DNA from: Bdellovibrio sp. SKB1291214
Lineage (GTDB): Bacteria > Bdellovibrionota > Bdellovibrionia > Bdellovibrionales > Bdellovibrionaceae
Length of the DNA: 64,000 bases
Assembly (NCBI RefSeq): GCF_002209355.2
Contig: NZ_CP106855.1
Location: 1,984,001 to 2,048,000 of the forward strand
Direction of reading: 5' to 3'
Made by a program: the position numbers and the translations under genes. Below are positions 7,928 to 18,300 of the stretch, one piece after another. A model generated the notes under the pieces. It made no database searches and had not been told where the DNA came from. It saw only the letters and a list, made by a program, of their open reading frames with translations. Each line of letters begins with the position of its first letter. Positions within the stretch are counted from its first letter, which is position 1.

Positions 7928-9092
7928 GGCAGAAGGTAATTGCTGCCGCATTGATAAAATCAATGAAGCAAGATCCCACCAAAGGCACGACTAAAAAAGC
8001 CTTTGGTGCTGGCCCGTACTTCTGATTCAGTGAATACATATTGGCCATCGCGTTGGCTGTTGTGCCCATCATAAACCCTGTGTATCCAGCCGCCATCACG
8101 GCGCCTTCGTAGTCTTTGCCACCTACCCAAAACACGGGTCCAATGGCTGTCACGACAACCAATAGCGTCTGTACAAACAGGAAAGCTAAGATTGGTAATG
8201 CAGCATTTTTTAGCTCTTCCAGTCTTAAGCTCATGATGGCCATCGCAATGAACAGGGTGAGTGCCACTGTGCCGATCTCTTCAATCCAGTCAAATTTGAT
8301 TTTAAAAAGCGAAGTATTGTCTTCAATATTTCTAAAGATCGCAGCCACGATCATGGAACCAATATACATTGGCAAAGTAATTCCTAACGAATTAATCCAG
8401 CCGCTCAGCGCTGTCCCAAGACCCATTATTAAACACAACGCTAAAATATGTAAAAGAAGGTCACGTCCGATAAATGATTTCAACCAATTGGACTCATCCA
8501 CATGCACGTGACCGCGATAGTTGTGATCTTTCAAAGTCTTTTTGTGAATTAAATAAGTCGCGAGGGGAGCACCAGCTAGGCCGCCCAATAAGATCCCACC
8601 CATGGCGGTTGTCAGACCGATGATGGATGCGTTCTCTACACCCACTGTTTCAAAGGAAGGTGCAAAAGCCAAAGCTGTTCCTGGTCCGCCAGTCAGAGCG
8701 ACGGGACCTGTCAATACTCCCATCAAAGGATGTAAATCCATCAATTTCGCTAAACCAATCCCCGCAATAATTTGTACGATAAGCCCGGCAATGGCTAACA
8801 AAAGAAAATAGATAACTGCGCGTCCACCTTGCTTCAACAATTTATAAGAGGCAGCATAGCCCACCGAGGCAAAGAACGCGATCATCAACGTCGGTTCGAA
8901 AGCTTTATCAAACTCGAACACCATCAAGTCTTGAGCTTTTAAAAACGAGATCACCACGGCAACTAACAACCCACCCATTACTGGCGAAGGAAGGTTGTAT
9001 TTATCAATGAAATGAAACTTGCTTTTAAGATAGCGTCCAAAATAAACAACAAGTGCGGCAATAGCGACGGTTTGAATAGATGTAAAACTCAT
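7911..9092 (-). CDS. gltS: Sodium/glutamate symporter GltS
   Basis: 393 residues, close to the 401 of E. coli GltS, with the two inverted five-helix halves expected for the ESS family. Diagnostic stretches include PSPVMGGLLVA near residue 36, the loop ALTGGPGTA near 133 and GFMMGTTANAMANM near 343. It imports glutamate with sodium across the inner membrane, fitting an organism that lives on amino acids. It is transcribed divergently from the metal-efflux operon and converges with the amidohydrolase gene. Confidence 0.92.
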   Translation of the reverse strand: MSFTSIQTVAIAALVVYFGRYLKSKFHFIDKYNLPSPVMGGLLVAVVISFLKAQDLMVFEFDKAFEPTLMIAFFASVGYAASYKLLKQGGRAVIYFLLLAIAGLIVQIIAGIGLAKLMDLHPLMGVLTGPVALTGGPGTALAFAPSFETVGVENASIIGLTTAMGGILLGGLAGAPLATYLIHKKTLKDHNYRGHVHVDESNWLKSFIGRDLLLHILALCLIMGLGTALSGWINSLGITLPMYIGSMIVAAIFRNIEDNTSLFKIKFDWIEEIGTVALTLFIAMAIMSLRLEELKNAALPILAFLFVQTLLVVVTAIGPVFWVGGKDYEGAVMAAGYTGFMMGTTANAMANMYSLNQKYGPAPKAFLVVPLVGSCFIDFINAAAITFCLNVFR

Positions 9093-9132
9093 ATAGAAAG
9101 GCTAATCTCTGGATGAGACCCTGTCCAGCACC

Positions 9133-9146
9133 CTGATGCGCATCAG
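9133..9146. promoter_or_regulatory. Perfect palindrome, candidate operator of the metal-efflux operon
   Basis: CTGATGCGCATCAG is a perfect 14-base palindrome in the 92-base divergent gap between gltS and the first gene of the CzcICBA-like operon, 39 bases before that gene's ATG. Perfect symmetry at this place suggests a dimeric repressor or metal sensor site. The regulator is unknown and none is encoded next to it. Confidence 0.45.
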
Positions 9147-9184
9147 CTTGTTTATTGATAGAATTGATCATAAGGTTTTTTTCC

Positions 9185-9523
9185 ATGAAAAGAGTTCGAA
9201 GCCTGTATATCTGTGCTCTGGTGTTTTCCTTGCTGCTGGTGGCGGTAGGGAACTTCCTATCTTTTCATTCAGATATAGCCCATTCCGATGGCTCTGAAAT
9301 TTCCCATCAAGTGAATTCACCAGATAATCATGAAAGCGAACATCCCGACGCGGACCCTTGTGATTCTGGATATTGTCACTTAGGCCACTGTGCTAAGTTG
9401 GTCTTTACAGTTGCGTTCGTTCCCAATATTCAACTTGAAAATCAAAGCACCTACTTTCCCAAGATCCAAGCGATGACAGAGCTGGTATTGGATGGACCGT
9501 ATCAGCCGCCCAAGCTTGTTTAA
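9185..9523 (+). CDS. Small His/Cys-rich exported protein (CzcI-like)
   Basis: 112 residues from the ATG at 9185; a TTG 30 bases upstream is in frame but less likely. A signal-anchor (LYICALVFSLLLVAVGNFL) is followed by a metal-ligand-rich segment with at least seven His plus Asp, Glu and three Cys (CDSGYCHLGHC). Small proteins of this kind, CzcI in Cupriavidus and relatives, head cobalt-zinc-cadmium efflux operons. Position as first gene of an outer-membrane/adaptor/RND operon supports a role in periplasmic metal binding or regulation. Sequence similarity to CzcI itself is only in style. Confidence 0.7.
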   Translation: MKRVRSLYICALVFSLLLVAVGNFLSFHSDIAHSDGSEISHQVNSPDNHESEHPDADPCDSGYCHLGHCAKLVFTVAFVPNIQLENQSTYFPKIQAMTELVLDGPYQPPKLV

Positions 9524-9577
9524 AGCTATCGACGTCTAACTAAAAAAATAAATCTATTTGAAAAGTAAGGGACTGTT

Positions 9578-10816
9578 ATGTCTTTGCTACACCTATGCAT
9601 GCTCGCTTGTTTCGCCCTGGCGGTGAGAGAAGCCCAAGCGGAAGTTCGTTGTGAAAAAGTTAATAATTATAAAGATGTGGTCGAGTGCGCAGAAAAGCAC
9701 TCGCCCGAAGTACAAAAAGCGGAAAGCACATGGGCCGAAAAGTCGGCCCGAGTGGAATCCGCAACCCAGCTCACAAATCCAGATTTGTCATTACAATCTG
9801 TATCCGGATCATTGGATTCAGAGCGCAAGACAGAAACCGATGTGGCTCTAACATTCCCGATAGAACTGGGAGGAAAACGTTCTGCGCGAAAACAGCTGGC
9901 CAGTGTCGAGGCAGCACGTGCTCAGTCGGACATTTACCGTGCGAAATCAGAAGTTCGCAGGGAAGTTTATTTGAAGCTTTTACGTCTCAGACACATTCAA
10001 CAAGAAATCGAATTAGTAGACGAATCCATCGAAACTTTTACGAAACTTGTGAAGCAGTACGAGGGACGCCCGGCCCGGTCTCCTGAACAGGATGTATCTC
10101 TTACGGTATTTAAGATTGCTAAGAGTGAGTATGGTTTTAAGCGCTCTGAATATGAACAGGAACTGGCTGCTGTGGAGATGTATTTCCAGGTGACGACCGG
10201 TCTGAATTTAGACTCTTTGAAAAAGGTATCCATGCCAGAGATAAAATCCTGGCCGGTCTCGGCTTCTCCAAATGGAGACTTAAAAAAATCACCGCTGGCA
10301 GCAGCCTATGAATTTGACGTTCAATCGGCGCGAGGTGCATGGGACGGGGAAAAAGCAGATTCTTGGCCGACAGTGAATATCGGTCCGTCCGCAAAATTCA
10401 CGAATGAATCTGGAAGGGAGCTGCAACAATGGGGTTTTAACCTCAGCATGCCGATCCCCTTATTTAATGCCAACGGGGCGGGGCGGGCCGCGGCGCAAGC
10501 GTCTGTGCAATCTTCCGAAAGAAAACAAGAGTTGGCATTAAAGCAATTGGAAGCTGACCGAAAGTTATTCAGCAATCTTTATAACAAGGCCGTTCTATCT
10601 TTAAAGGACTCTCCCAGCAGCACTTCCCTTGAGGGAAAACACAAGAAAATTGAAAGCTTGTTTTTTAAAGGCTTAGTTCCCAGTTCTTTGGTAATCGAAT
10701 CCCACCGTTCTTTGGTGGAGTTTGAAAAAACACGGAACAGCCACGAGCTTAAAGCTTTAAATTCGCTTTTTAATATTCAGATGATTGCTGGTGAAACCAT
10801 CGGGGTAAGCTTATGA
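9578..10816 (+). CDS. Outer-membrane efflux protein of the TolC/CzcC family
   Basis: 412 residues with a signal peptide ending at AQAE. The mature protein shows the duplicated outer-membrane efflux protein pattern: a first half with long heptad helices (SPEVQKAESTWAEKSARVES, then NPDLSLQS) and DVALTFPIELGGKRSARK, repeated in the second half as WGFNLSMPIPLFNANG. This matches CzcC/CusC channels that trimerise and span outer membrane and periplasm. An AAGGG ribosome-binding site precedes the ATG. Its TGA overlaps the next ATG (ATGA). Confidence 0.9.
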   Translation: MSLLHLCMLACFALAVREAQAEVRCEKVNNYKDVVECAEKHSPEVQKAESTWAEKSARVESATQLTNPDLSLQSVSGSLDSERKTETDVALTFPIELGGKRSARKQLASVEAARAQSDIYRAKSEVRREVYLKLLRLRHIQQEIELVDESIETFTKLVKQYEGRPARSPEQDVSLTVFKIAKSEYGFKRSEYEQELAAVEMYFQVTTGLNLDSLKKVSMPEIKSWPVSASPNGDLKKSPLAAAYEFDVQSARGAWDGEKADSWPTVNIGPSAKFTNESGRELQQWGFNLSMPIPLFNANGAGRAAAQASVQSSERKQELALKQLEADRKLFSNLYNKAVLSLKDSPSSTSLEGKHKKIESLFFKGLVPSSLVIESHRSLVEFEKTRNSHELKALNSLFNIQMIAGETIGVSL

Positions 10817-11256
10817 AGCTTTTTAAATTATTGATACTTTTGCTTGCTGTTATCTTTTCTATGCCCCCTATGAACTTAAAAGCGATGGCATCGCAGTCCC
10901 ACCTTCACTCGGATCAGAAAGAAAACCACGGTGATCACGGTGATGAGGGCTTCAAACTGTCTGCGGAAGCGGTTAAAAATTTTGGGATAACAACTCTGCG
11001 TCTTGTGAAGTCTGGTCCGTGGACTGTTCCGACTTCGGCCGTATTGTATTCTGCCGAGGAAGTGAACTTGTATCGCCTCAGAAACGGTTTTTTTAAAAGA
11101 ATAGATTTTACCACGGAAAAGCGAAGTCCCGCGGAGCTTCTCGTTCGTTCCAAGGATTTGAAAGATCATGACGAAGTCGTCGTTCAAGGGGTGGGCTTTC
11201 TAAGGACGGCCGAGCTTATGGCAACCGGTGGTGCTCCTGAAGGACACAGCCATTAA
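10813..11256 (+). CDS. Miniature CzcB/CusB-like periplasmic adaptor
   Basis: 147 residues: signal peptide, a His/Asp-rich linker (HLHSDQKENHGDHGDEG), then a short strand (LSAEAVKNFGI) and the membrane-proximal domain of heavy-metal adaptors (WTVPTSAVLYS, VNLYRLRNGFFKRIDF, DEVVVQGVGFLRTAEL) and a His-rich C-terminus. Ordinary CzcB/CusB are about 400-520 residues; the barrel-sandwich (lipoyl) domain, alpha-hairpin and most of the beta-barrel are absent, with no frameshift seen and tight coupling on both sides (ATGA start; 9 bases to the pump gene). It may dock on the pump without forming a full periplasmic tube. Confidence 0.8.
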   Translation: MKLFKLLILLLAVIFSMPPMNLKAMASQSHLHSDQKENHGDHGDEGFKLSAEAVKNFGITTLRLVKSGPWTVPTSAVLYSAEEVNLYRLRNGFFKRIDFTTEKRSPAELLVRSKDLKDHDEVVVQGVGFLRTAELMATGGAPEGHSH

Positions 11257-11265
11257 GGAATATTT

Positions 11266-14200
11266 ATGATCAATAAGATAATTCATTTTTCTGTGTACAA
11301 CCGTTCTATCGTGTTACTGTTTACTTTGATCCTTGGGTTCGCAGGAGTCCAAGCGTTTCAAAGTCTACCGATTGATGCGGTACCCGATATCACCAACAAT
11401 CAAGTGCAAATTAATACGACCATCGATGGTCTTGCGCCCGAGGAAATTGAACGCTCGATTACTTTTCCCATCGAATCATCGATGCGCGGTCTTGCGGGTG
11501 TTTTAGAAGTTCGTTCGATCACACGCTTTGGCCTATCACAAGTGACAGTGGTGTTTAGGGATTCGGTCGAGATCTATCGCGCGCGCCAAATGGTTTCTGA
11601 ACGTCTGCAGGGTGTTCTGCCAGACATTCCCAAAGGGGCAGAGGCAAAGCTGGGCCCTATATCGACTGGATTGGGAGAGATCTTCCAATACACTCTGGAT
11701 TTTAAAAAAGCTGCAGCCAATTCTGATGAACGCTTAAAGCAGATGATGGAAATTAAATCCATCCAAGACTGGTTTGTAAAACCCCGTTTACTGACTGTCG
11801 AAGGAATTGCAGAAATCAATACCACGGGTGGATTTGAAAAACAGTTCCACGTACAACCTAATATTCAAAAGATGGCCTCTTATGGAATCCATTTCGAAGA
11901 AATTGTTCAGGCGTTGGAAAAGGTGAACCGAAATGTGGGTGGAGGATATATCGCCCAAACAGCTGAGCAGTTTTTGGTACAAGGTGTGGGCCTATTTAAG
12001 TCGGCCCGGGATATCGAACAAGTCTCTGTAAAGCAGCTTGATTCCTTTCGAGTGGTACGGATCGGCGACATCGCCAAAGTTAAACTTGGTAAAGAGCTAA
12101 GAACTGGAGCCGCCACGCATAACGGTCAGGAAACTTTGCTGGGAACAGCCATGATGTTGCTCGGGGAAAATAGTCGGACCGTGGCAACACGAGTTAAGGA
12201 CAAGGTCGACGAAATTTCTAAGACATTGCCCGACGATATTGAAATGAAAGTGGTTTATAACCGCTCGGATTTGGTGAATGCGACCTTGGGAACTGTCGAG
12301 CATAATCTTTTGATGGGGGCCACACTGGTTATTATCGTGTTGTTCTTATTGATTGGAAATATCAGAGCGGCGGTTATCACGGCCATCACAATTCCATTAT
12401 CGTTACTAGCCACATTTCTTGTTATGAAGCCATTGGGTATTTCAGGTAACTTGATGAGCCTAGGTGCCCTTGATTTTGGTATTATCGTGGATGGGACCGT
12501 GATCCTCATCGATAACTGTGTCCGTTATGTTCAAAATCAACGCAAACTATTAGGTCGTAAGCTGACCCAGCAGGAAATCCAAAAGGCGGTTTATGAGGCG
12601 GCGGTCGAAGTGCGTGTCGCAGCGGGCTTTGGGGAACTGATCGTGATTGTCGTATTCCTTCCGATCTTTGCCTTAACTGGGATCGAGGGAAAAATGTTTG
12701 CTCCCATGGCAGCGACTTTTGCAATCGCAGTGGCATCCGCACTGATTTTGTCATTCACGACGGCTCCGGCATTGGCTTCTCTAATTCTGCAGGGTGATGC
12801 TGCTGAAAAAGAGCCAAAATTCATGCAGTGGCTTCGCAATGCTTATCAACCTGTCTTCGAGTTTACTTTTAAGCATCGTAAAGCCACCATTGCATCGTCT
12901 GTGATGGCCGTGGTGTTTGGTGCGATATTGTTTATGACCCGAGGCGCGGAGTTTTTACCCCAACTCAGTGAAGGCTCTTTTGCCTTTCATATGATTCGTC
13001 CCGTGAATTTAAGTCTAGATCAGTCGATTGCTTTTCAACTTAAAGCAGACAATATCGTAAAAGCCTTTCCTGAGGTGAAGGATGTTTTTTCGCGTATCGG
13101 AACAAGCGAGGTTGCAACCGATCCCATGGGCGTTAATATCTCTGACACTTATATCATGTTGAAAGATCGCTCCGAATGGCCGAAATCAAATAAAGGTCAA
13201 CGTCACACCTACGAATCCTTGGTAAATGCATTGGTCGAAAATCTTGAAAAAGAATTGCCAGGACAAAACTATCTGGCATCACAACCCATCCAAATGCGTT
13301 TTAATGAATTGTTAGAAGGAACCCGCGCTGATGTGTCGGTAAAAGTTTTTGGTCCTGATTTGCAAAAAAATATGAATATTGCAAAACAGATTCAAGGCAT
13401 CGTTACTGAAATTTCTGGAGCAGGAGACGTCGAAGTCGATTTAGCAGGCACAAGCCCCGTATTAAAAATCGAACCTATCGAGAACCAAATCAGGCGATAT
13501 GGAGCAAACACCTCTGATGTTTTAAATACGATTTCTATAGCGCTGGGTGGGCAAGAAAGTGGATATCTTTTCGAAAACGAAAGAAAATTTCCGATCGTCG
13601 TTCGCCTGGATGATAAAGATCGCTCTGACTTAAACACTGTCAGAAATTTGCCGGTTGGATTAGGCGGTAACACCACAACACCCCTTTCGAATTTAGCCAC
13701 GGCGAAATTTTCCGAAACCTTTGGGTCCATCAGTCGCGAGGATTCGAATCGGCGATCTGCTGTTTTAATCAACCTGCGCGGTCGCGATACCGAAAGTTTT
13801 GTGAATGAAGCCCAAAAAACGGTCGAAGAAAAAATTAAGCTGCCTCAAGGTTATTACTTGCAGTGGGGGGGGAATTTTAAAAATCTTCAGGAAGCACGCA
13901 ATAGATTATTGGTTCTAACACCGATTGCTTTGGTATTGGTGCTCTTAATGATCTATGCGGCCTTTAGAAGTGTGGGACAAACAGCCCTGATATTCTGCTG
14001 CATTCCGTTTGCTTTAGTCGGTGGCGTGATTGGTTTGATCGCAAACGGCCTGCCTTTCAGTATTTCAGCTGGCGTGGGTTTTATCGCGTTGTCAGGTATT
14101 GCAGTCCTAAATGGGGTGGTTTTGGTCAATTACTTTAATCATCTCAAACAACAGGGAAAAACGGGAAAAGACTTGGTTTTGACGGGGACTTTAATTCGCC

Positions 14201-14406
14201 TAAGACCCGTCTTAATGACGGCCTTGGTTGCAATATTTGGCTTTTTGCCAATGATGTTATCGACGGGGATCGGTGCTGAAGTTCAAAGACCTTTGGCTTC
14301 GGTCGTCATTGGAGGGATTGTCTCGTCAACAATTTTGACCCTGATTGTGTTGCCAAGTCTGTATTCAATCTTTGAGAACAAGTTCTCTGGCAGAGTCGCA
14401 CACTAA
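11266..14406 (+). CDS. Heavy-metal RND efflux pump, CzcA family
   Basis: 1046 residues, the size of CzcA/CusA trimeric inner-membrane pumps, with the two RND repeats (N-terminal TM1 followed by a porter domain, second half from about residue 540). The transmembrane-4 signature near residue 403, DFGIIVDGTVILIDN, is the HME1/2 type (DFG..VDG) typical of cobalt, zinc, cadmium or nickel pumps, not the copper/silver CusA type. An AAGGA ribosome-binding site lies 8 bases before the ATG. It is the last gene of the operon and is followed by a terminator. It exports divalent metals using proton flow. Confidence 0.92.
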   Translation: MINKIIHFSVYNRSIVLLFTLILGFAGVQAFQSLPIDAVPDITNNQVQINTTIDGLAPEEIERSITFPIESSMRGLAGVLEVRSITRFGLSQVTVVFRDSVEIYRARQMVSERLQGVLPDIPKGAEAKLGPISTGLGEIFQYTLDFKKAAANSDERLKQMMEIKSIQDWFVKPRLLTVEGIAEINTTGGFEKQFHVQPNIQKMASYGIHFEEIVQALEKVNRNVGGGYIAQTAEQFLVQGVGLFKSARDIEQVSVKQLDSFRVVRIGDIAKVKLGKELRTGAATHNGQETLLGTAMMLLGENSRTVATRVKDKVDEISKTLPDDIEMKVVYNRSDLVNATLGTVEHNLLMGATLVIIVLFLLIGNIRAAVITAITIPLSLLATFLVMKPLGISGNLMSLGALDFGIIVDGTVILIDNCVRYVQNQRKLLGRKLTQQEIQKAVYEAAVEVRVAAGFGELIVIVVFLPIFALTGIEGKMFAPMAATFAIAVASALILSFTTAPALASLILQGDAAEKEPKFMQWLRNAYQPVFEFTFKHRKATIASSVMAVVFGAILFMTRGAEFLPQLSEGSFAFHMIRPVNLSLDQSIAFQLKADNIVKAFPEVKDVFSRIGTSEVATDPMGVNISDTYIMLKDRSEWPKSNKGQRHTYESLVNALVENLEKELPGQNYLASQPIQMRFNELLEGTRADVSVKVFGPDLQKNMNIAKQIQGIVTEISGAGDVEVDLAGTSPVLKIEPIENQIRRYGANTSDVLNTISIALGGQESGYLFENERKFPIVVRLDDKDRSDLNTVRNLPVGLGGNTTTPLSNLATAKFSETFGSISREDSNRRSAVLINLRGRDTESFVNEAQKTVEEKIKLPQGYYLQWGGNFKNLQEARNRLLVLTPIALVLVLLMIYAAFRSVGQTALIFCCIPFALVGGVIGLIANGLPFSISAGVGFIALSGIAVLNGVVLVNYFNHLKQQGKTGKDLVLTGTLIRLRPVLMTALVAIFGFLPMMLSTGIGAEVQRPLASVVIGGIVSSTILTLIVLPSLYSIFENKFSGRVAH

Positions 14407-14409
14407 CAC

Positions 14410-14446
14410 AAAAAAGGGAGCAGTCCGAAAAGCTGCTCCCTTTTTT
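14410..14446. terminator. Bidirectional rho-independent terminator
   Basis: GGGAGCAG/CTGCTCCC stem with a 9-base loop, preceded by six A and followed by six T. It lies between the convergent CzcA-like pump gene and the outer-membrane barrel gene and can serve both. Confidence 0.9.
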
Positions 14447-14448
14447 AA

Positions 14449-15240
14449 TTACCAAAGTTTTGATTCAATCGAAAGGTACGCGAAAACGCCAGTGACGTGC
14501 TCATCAGCGGAAGGGCCAGCCCCCAGTATCGCTGCAATACCCGGAACGATTTCAGTTTCTTTGCCAGCTTGAAAAGATGTTCTAAAGCCTGGAACCACAT
14601 AGTAAGTTGAACCATTGAGCTTCATTCCAGCGTCATCAATTGTGTCCATGCTGTTGAAAACGAATTCACACAAGAAGTTTAATTTTTCATTGATATCGTA
14701 TACGACACTTGTGCCAAAGTTGTAGCCGAACAGGTTCGCTGTATCGTCGTTACTATTTTTTGCGCTTGGAACATACGTGAAGCCTGCGTTCCAGTGATTC
14801 GTCCACTTTTCATTTACGATAATTGAAACAGAGTGGTTGAATTGAAAACCCGGAGTTCCCATGCCAAAACCTTTTTTATAATCTCCTGTTGGCGTGATCA
14901 ATGAAAAGCGCGGAGCCATCGCGATATGGTCGTTGTTGATCAGTTGATAGCGATAATTCAAAAGAATATCACCTAAGCCCGTTTCGTCAGTGGCCCCGAA
15001 TTTTGCAACCGGAATAACATACGAAAATTGGTGTGTTTCATTTCCCATTGGCAGTTCATTGGTGAAAGTATAGTTCCAGTCATCAGCGGGGCCAGTGTAT
15101 TGAAAACCGTTGATAAACTGAACCACTCCAGCCTCTTGGTTATAGGCTTCTTCCATTAAAAAAGAGTTGTCCTTGATTTTTGCCTGGGACGTTGCCGAGA
15201 TTAAAAGTACTGCAGTGGCTAAAAGTCTTTTTAGATTCAC
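14449..15240 (-). CDS. Outer-membrane beta-barrel protein, transporter-like
   Basis: 263 residues with a signal peptide (LLATAVLLISATSQA). The mature chain alternates strands and turns (NELPMGNETHQFSYVIPV, GLGDILLNYRYQL, MAPRFSLITPTGDYKKGFG) and ends in an aromatic residue (IESKLW), as outer-membrane barrels do. The pattern resembles the 'MetA-pathway of phenol degradation' barrel family. It lies between two efflux systems, converging on the metal pump; whether it is their channel is unknown. Confidence 0.75.
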   Translation of the reverse strand: MNLKRLLATAVLLISATSQAKIKDNSFLMEEAYNQEAGVVQFINGFQYTGPADDWNYTFTNELPMGNETHQFSYVIPVAKFGATDETGLGDILLNYRYQLINNDHIAMAPRFSLITPTGDYKKGFGMGTPGFQFNHSVSIIVNEKWTNHWNAGFTYVPSAKNSNDDTANLFGYNFGTSVVYDINEKLNFLCEFVFNSMDTIDDAGMKLNGSTYYVVPGFRTSFQAGKETEIVPGIAAILGAGPSADEHVTGVFAYLSIESKLW

Positions 15241-15318
15241 GAAAAATCTCCCTGTTTTTTGTAGTCCTAATAATTTTGGGGAGAACTATTTCACGAGTCA
15301 AGCTGCTGATTTGCACAA

Positions 15319-15345
15319 AAAAAGCCCGGTCGACGCCGGGCTTTT
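15319..15345 (-). terminator. Rho-independent terminator of the orphan RND pump
   Basis: On the minus strand AGCCCGG pairs with CCGGGCT around a 6-base loop, followed by seven T, immediately after the stop of the RND gene at 15350. Confidence 0.88.
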
Positions 15346-15349
15346 CATT

Positions 15350-18300
15350 TTAGACTTCAGATTTATCTTCACCAAAGATCTTATGGTATTTCGCCATAAA
15401 CCAAACAGAGAAGCGATGGACGTATAAGTGAAGCGCCGGGATCACATAAAGCGTCAACAAAGTGGAGCTGATGGTACCACCGATGACGACGATACCAAGG
15501 CTGGTACGTGATTTAGAAGCCTCATTCAAACCGATTGCAACCGGAATCATACCTGCAATCAACGCCAAAGAAGTCATGATGATCGGACGAAGACGGGTGA
15601 AGCCCGCGTGCACTAAAGCATCAGTCGGAGTTTTACCTTCTTTTTGTTGTTCCATTGTGGAGTCGATCAACAAGATCGAGTTCTTCGTCGCTAGACCCAT
15701 CAACATCACGCAACCGATCATCGAGAACAAGTCAAAGCTTGAACGCGTAATGAATAGGCTGAGGAATGCTCCGCAGGCAGCAAGTGGAATCACGGCCATG
15801 ATCGTCACTGGAGTGATGAAAGAGCCGTAGAGACTGGCAAGAACCAAGTAAATGAACATCACACCCAGGCCCATAGACACCAAGATGTTTTGCATAAGTT
15901 CAGCGAAACGTTCCGCCTCACCGACGAAGCTGAATGTCACACCTGGAGGTGGTTTCAATTCACCTTTGGTCAAAGCCGTAATTTCTGCCATCGCACCACC
16001 GATACCTTTACCACCTGGAGTGATGTCGGCAGAAAGCTGGATGTAACGATTGCGGTTTTCGCGCAAGATTTGTGAAGGACCTTGAGATTCTTTGATTTCC
16101 GCCACGTTTGAAAGTGGAACCAGGCGGCCATTCAAGTTTGGAACTTTGAAATGAGTGTACTCTTTACGAAGATCACGTTGATCTGGCTGCAAACGCACAC
16201 GCACATCATAACTCACACCATTTTCACGATAGATCGCCGGAGTAAGACCTTCGATCAAAGTACGAAGCTCATTACCAATGCTTGTCAAAGTCACACCGGA
16301 CATTCTTGCGATGTCAGGCTTCATTTTAACTTGGAATTCAGGCTTACCCACACGGAAGGAAGTATCCGGCTGGGACAAGCTTGGATTTGCTTTTAATTTT
16401 TCCAATACTTTATTCGAGTATTCGATCAACGCGTTCATATCTTGGCCAACGATGTTCAAGTTGAACTGACGGCTGTTTTGTTGGCCAGGATTGTCTGTCA
16501 CGATAATGTTATACTTCGTAAGCAAGTCCTTGTACTCCGTACGAAGAACATCCTTCATTTGCGTCGTGTTTTTCTTACGCTGCTTAGAAGGCACCAAGCG
16601 GATGTACAGATTTCCTTTATGCGCTTCTGAGTTCGATGAACCGATTTGAGTCAGAACGTCTTCGATTTCGGGATATTTTTTAAGGCGGCCTTCAAGCTCT
16701 GTCGCCACAGCATCTGTACCGTCTAAGCTCGCCCCTGGAGGCAGTTCAAACATCACAAAGAACTCACCATTGTCTTGAGGTGGTAAGAACGTGAATGGAA
16801 CTTGGCCCGCAATAAAGATCGAGAAGATAAAGATACCAATTGAAGAAGCGATTGTTTTCAATGGGTGAGCCAGGGCCCACTTCAATGAAGACACATATTT
16901 TTCTTCCAAACGAGACTGGAAACGGTCAAAGGCTTTCAATGCTTTCTTGTTCCAGATACCGAATTTCGAAGTCGGCTCGGCGTGAGAATGCTCACCCGCC
17001 ACATAGGCAGATAAAGCAGGGGCCACGAACAAACCGTCAAACAAAGATACGATCATCGCAAAACAGATCGTTAAACCAAACTGTTTAAAGAACTGACCAA
17101 CGATACCTTCCAAGTTACCAATCGGACCAAATACGGCAAGGATCGTCAATGTAGTCGCAATTACGGCCAAGGTTACTTCTTCAGTACCCACAACAGCGGC
17201 TTTTTTAGGGGACATGCCGGCTTCCAATTTACGGAAAATATTTTCCCGCACAACGATGGCGTCATCCACCAAAAGACCCACAACCAAAGACATCGCAAGC
17301 AAGGACATGATGTTGATCGAGAATCCAAAGATCCCCATCACGATACACGCACCCAGCAGGGAGTTCGGCAGGGCAAAGCCCGTAATCAAAGTTGACTTCA
17401 TGGAACCCAAGAAGAAGTAAACCACGATGATTGTTAAAATCACACCGAACAAGATGGATTCGTAAACGTCATAAACGTTATCACGGATTTTCTTAGAAGT
17501 ATCTTGAGTGATCTTCATCGAAGCTTGAATCCCTTGATCTTTCAGCTGTTGATTGATCTTAGTGACTTTTGCACGAATATCATCAGCAACTTTCACGGAG
17601 TTCGCACCGGATTGGCGGTACACGGCAAAGTTCACAGATTTCTTGCCATTCAAACGAGTGCGAGTTGTCTCGTCTTGAAGGGTGTCCTTAATCTGACCTA
17701 ACGTCGCGATAGAGACCGGGTGATACACATCCGCCAGGCGCAGAACTGTGTTGCCGATTTCATTGATGGATTGATACTGAGCAATTGTACGGAAGGAATA
17801 TTGAGTTTTGCCTTCGTCGATTTTACCAGCAGGAACGTTACGACCACCAGAAATCAAAGCGCTGTTGATGCTTGTGGCAGAAACGTCTGCCGCATTCAAT
17901 TTGTTGTAATCGAGGCTTACGTGGATTTCACGTTTGCGACCACCCAGGATTTCAACCTGACCCACTTGTTGAACTTGTTCGAACTGTGGAGAGATGACCT
18001 CTTTAGCCAAGTCGTAAAGTTTACCGTCCTCCATATCCGAAAGTAGAGTGATGTACATGATGGGAGCGTCTGAAGGGGAGACCTTACGAATAACGGGTTG
18101 ATCGATATCATCAGGAAGCTCACGCAAAACGTTTTGAACTTTGGCGCGGACTTCTTGTTCTGCAAAGTTCAGGTTTGTTTTCAAGGAAAACTCAACCATC
18201 ACCACAGAAACCGAGTCCATGTTTTGCGAAGAAACTTTTTGCACACCTGAGATGGTGGCAAGTTCATCTTCCAATACTTTGGAAACTTCTGTTTCAATTT

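Noticed and set aside
8116-8511. 131-residue plus-strand frame inside gltS
   Set aside because: Antisense shadow of a membrane protein gene with clear GltS similarity on the other strand.
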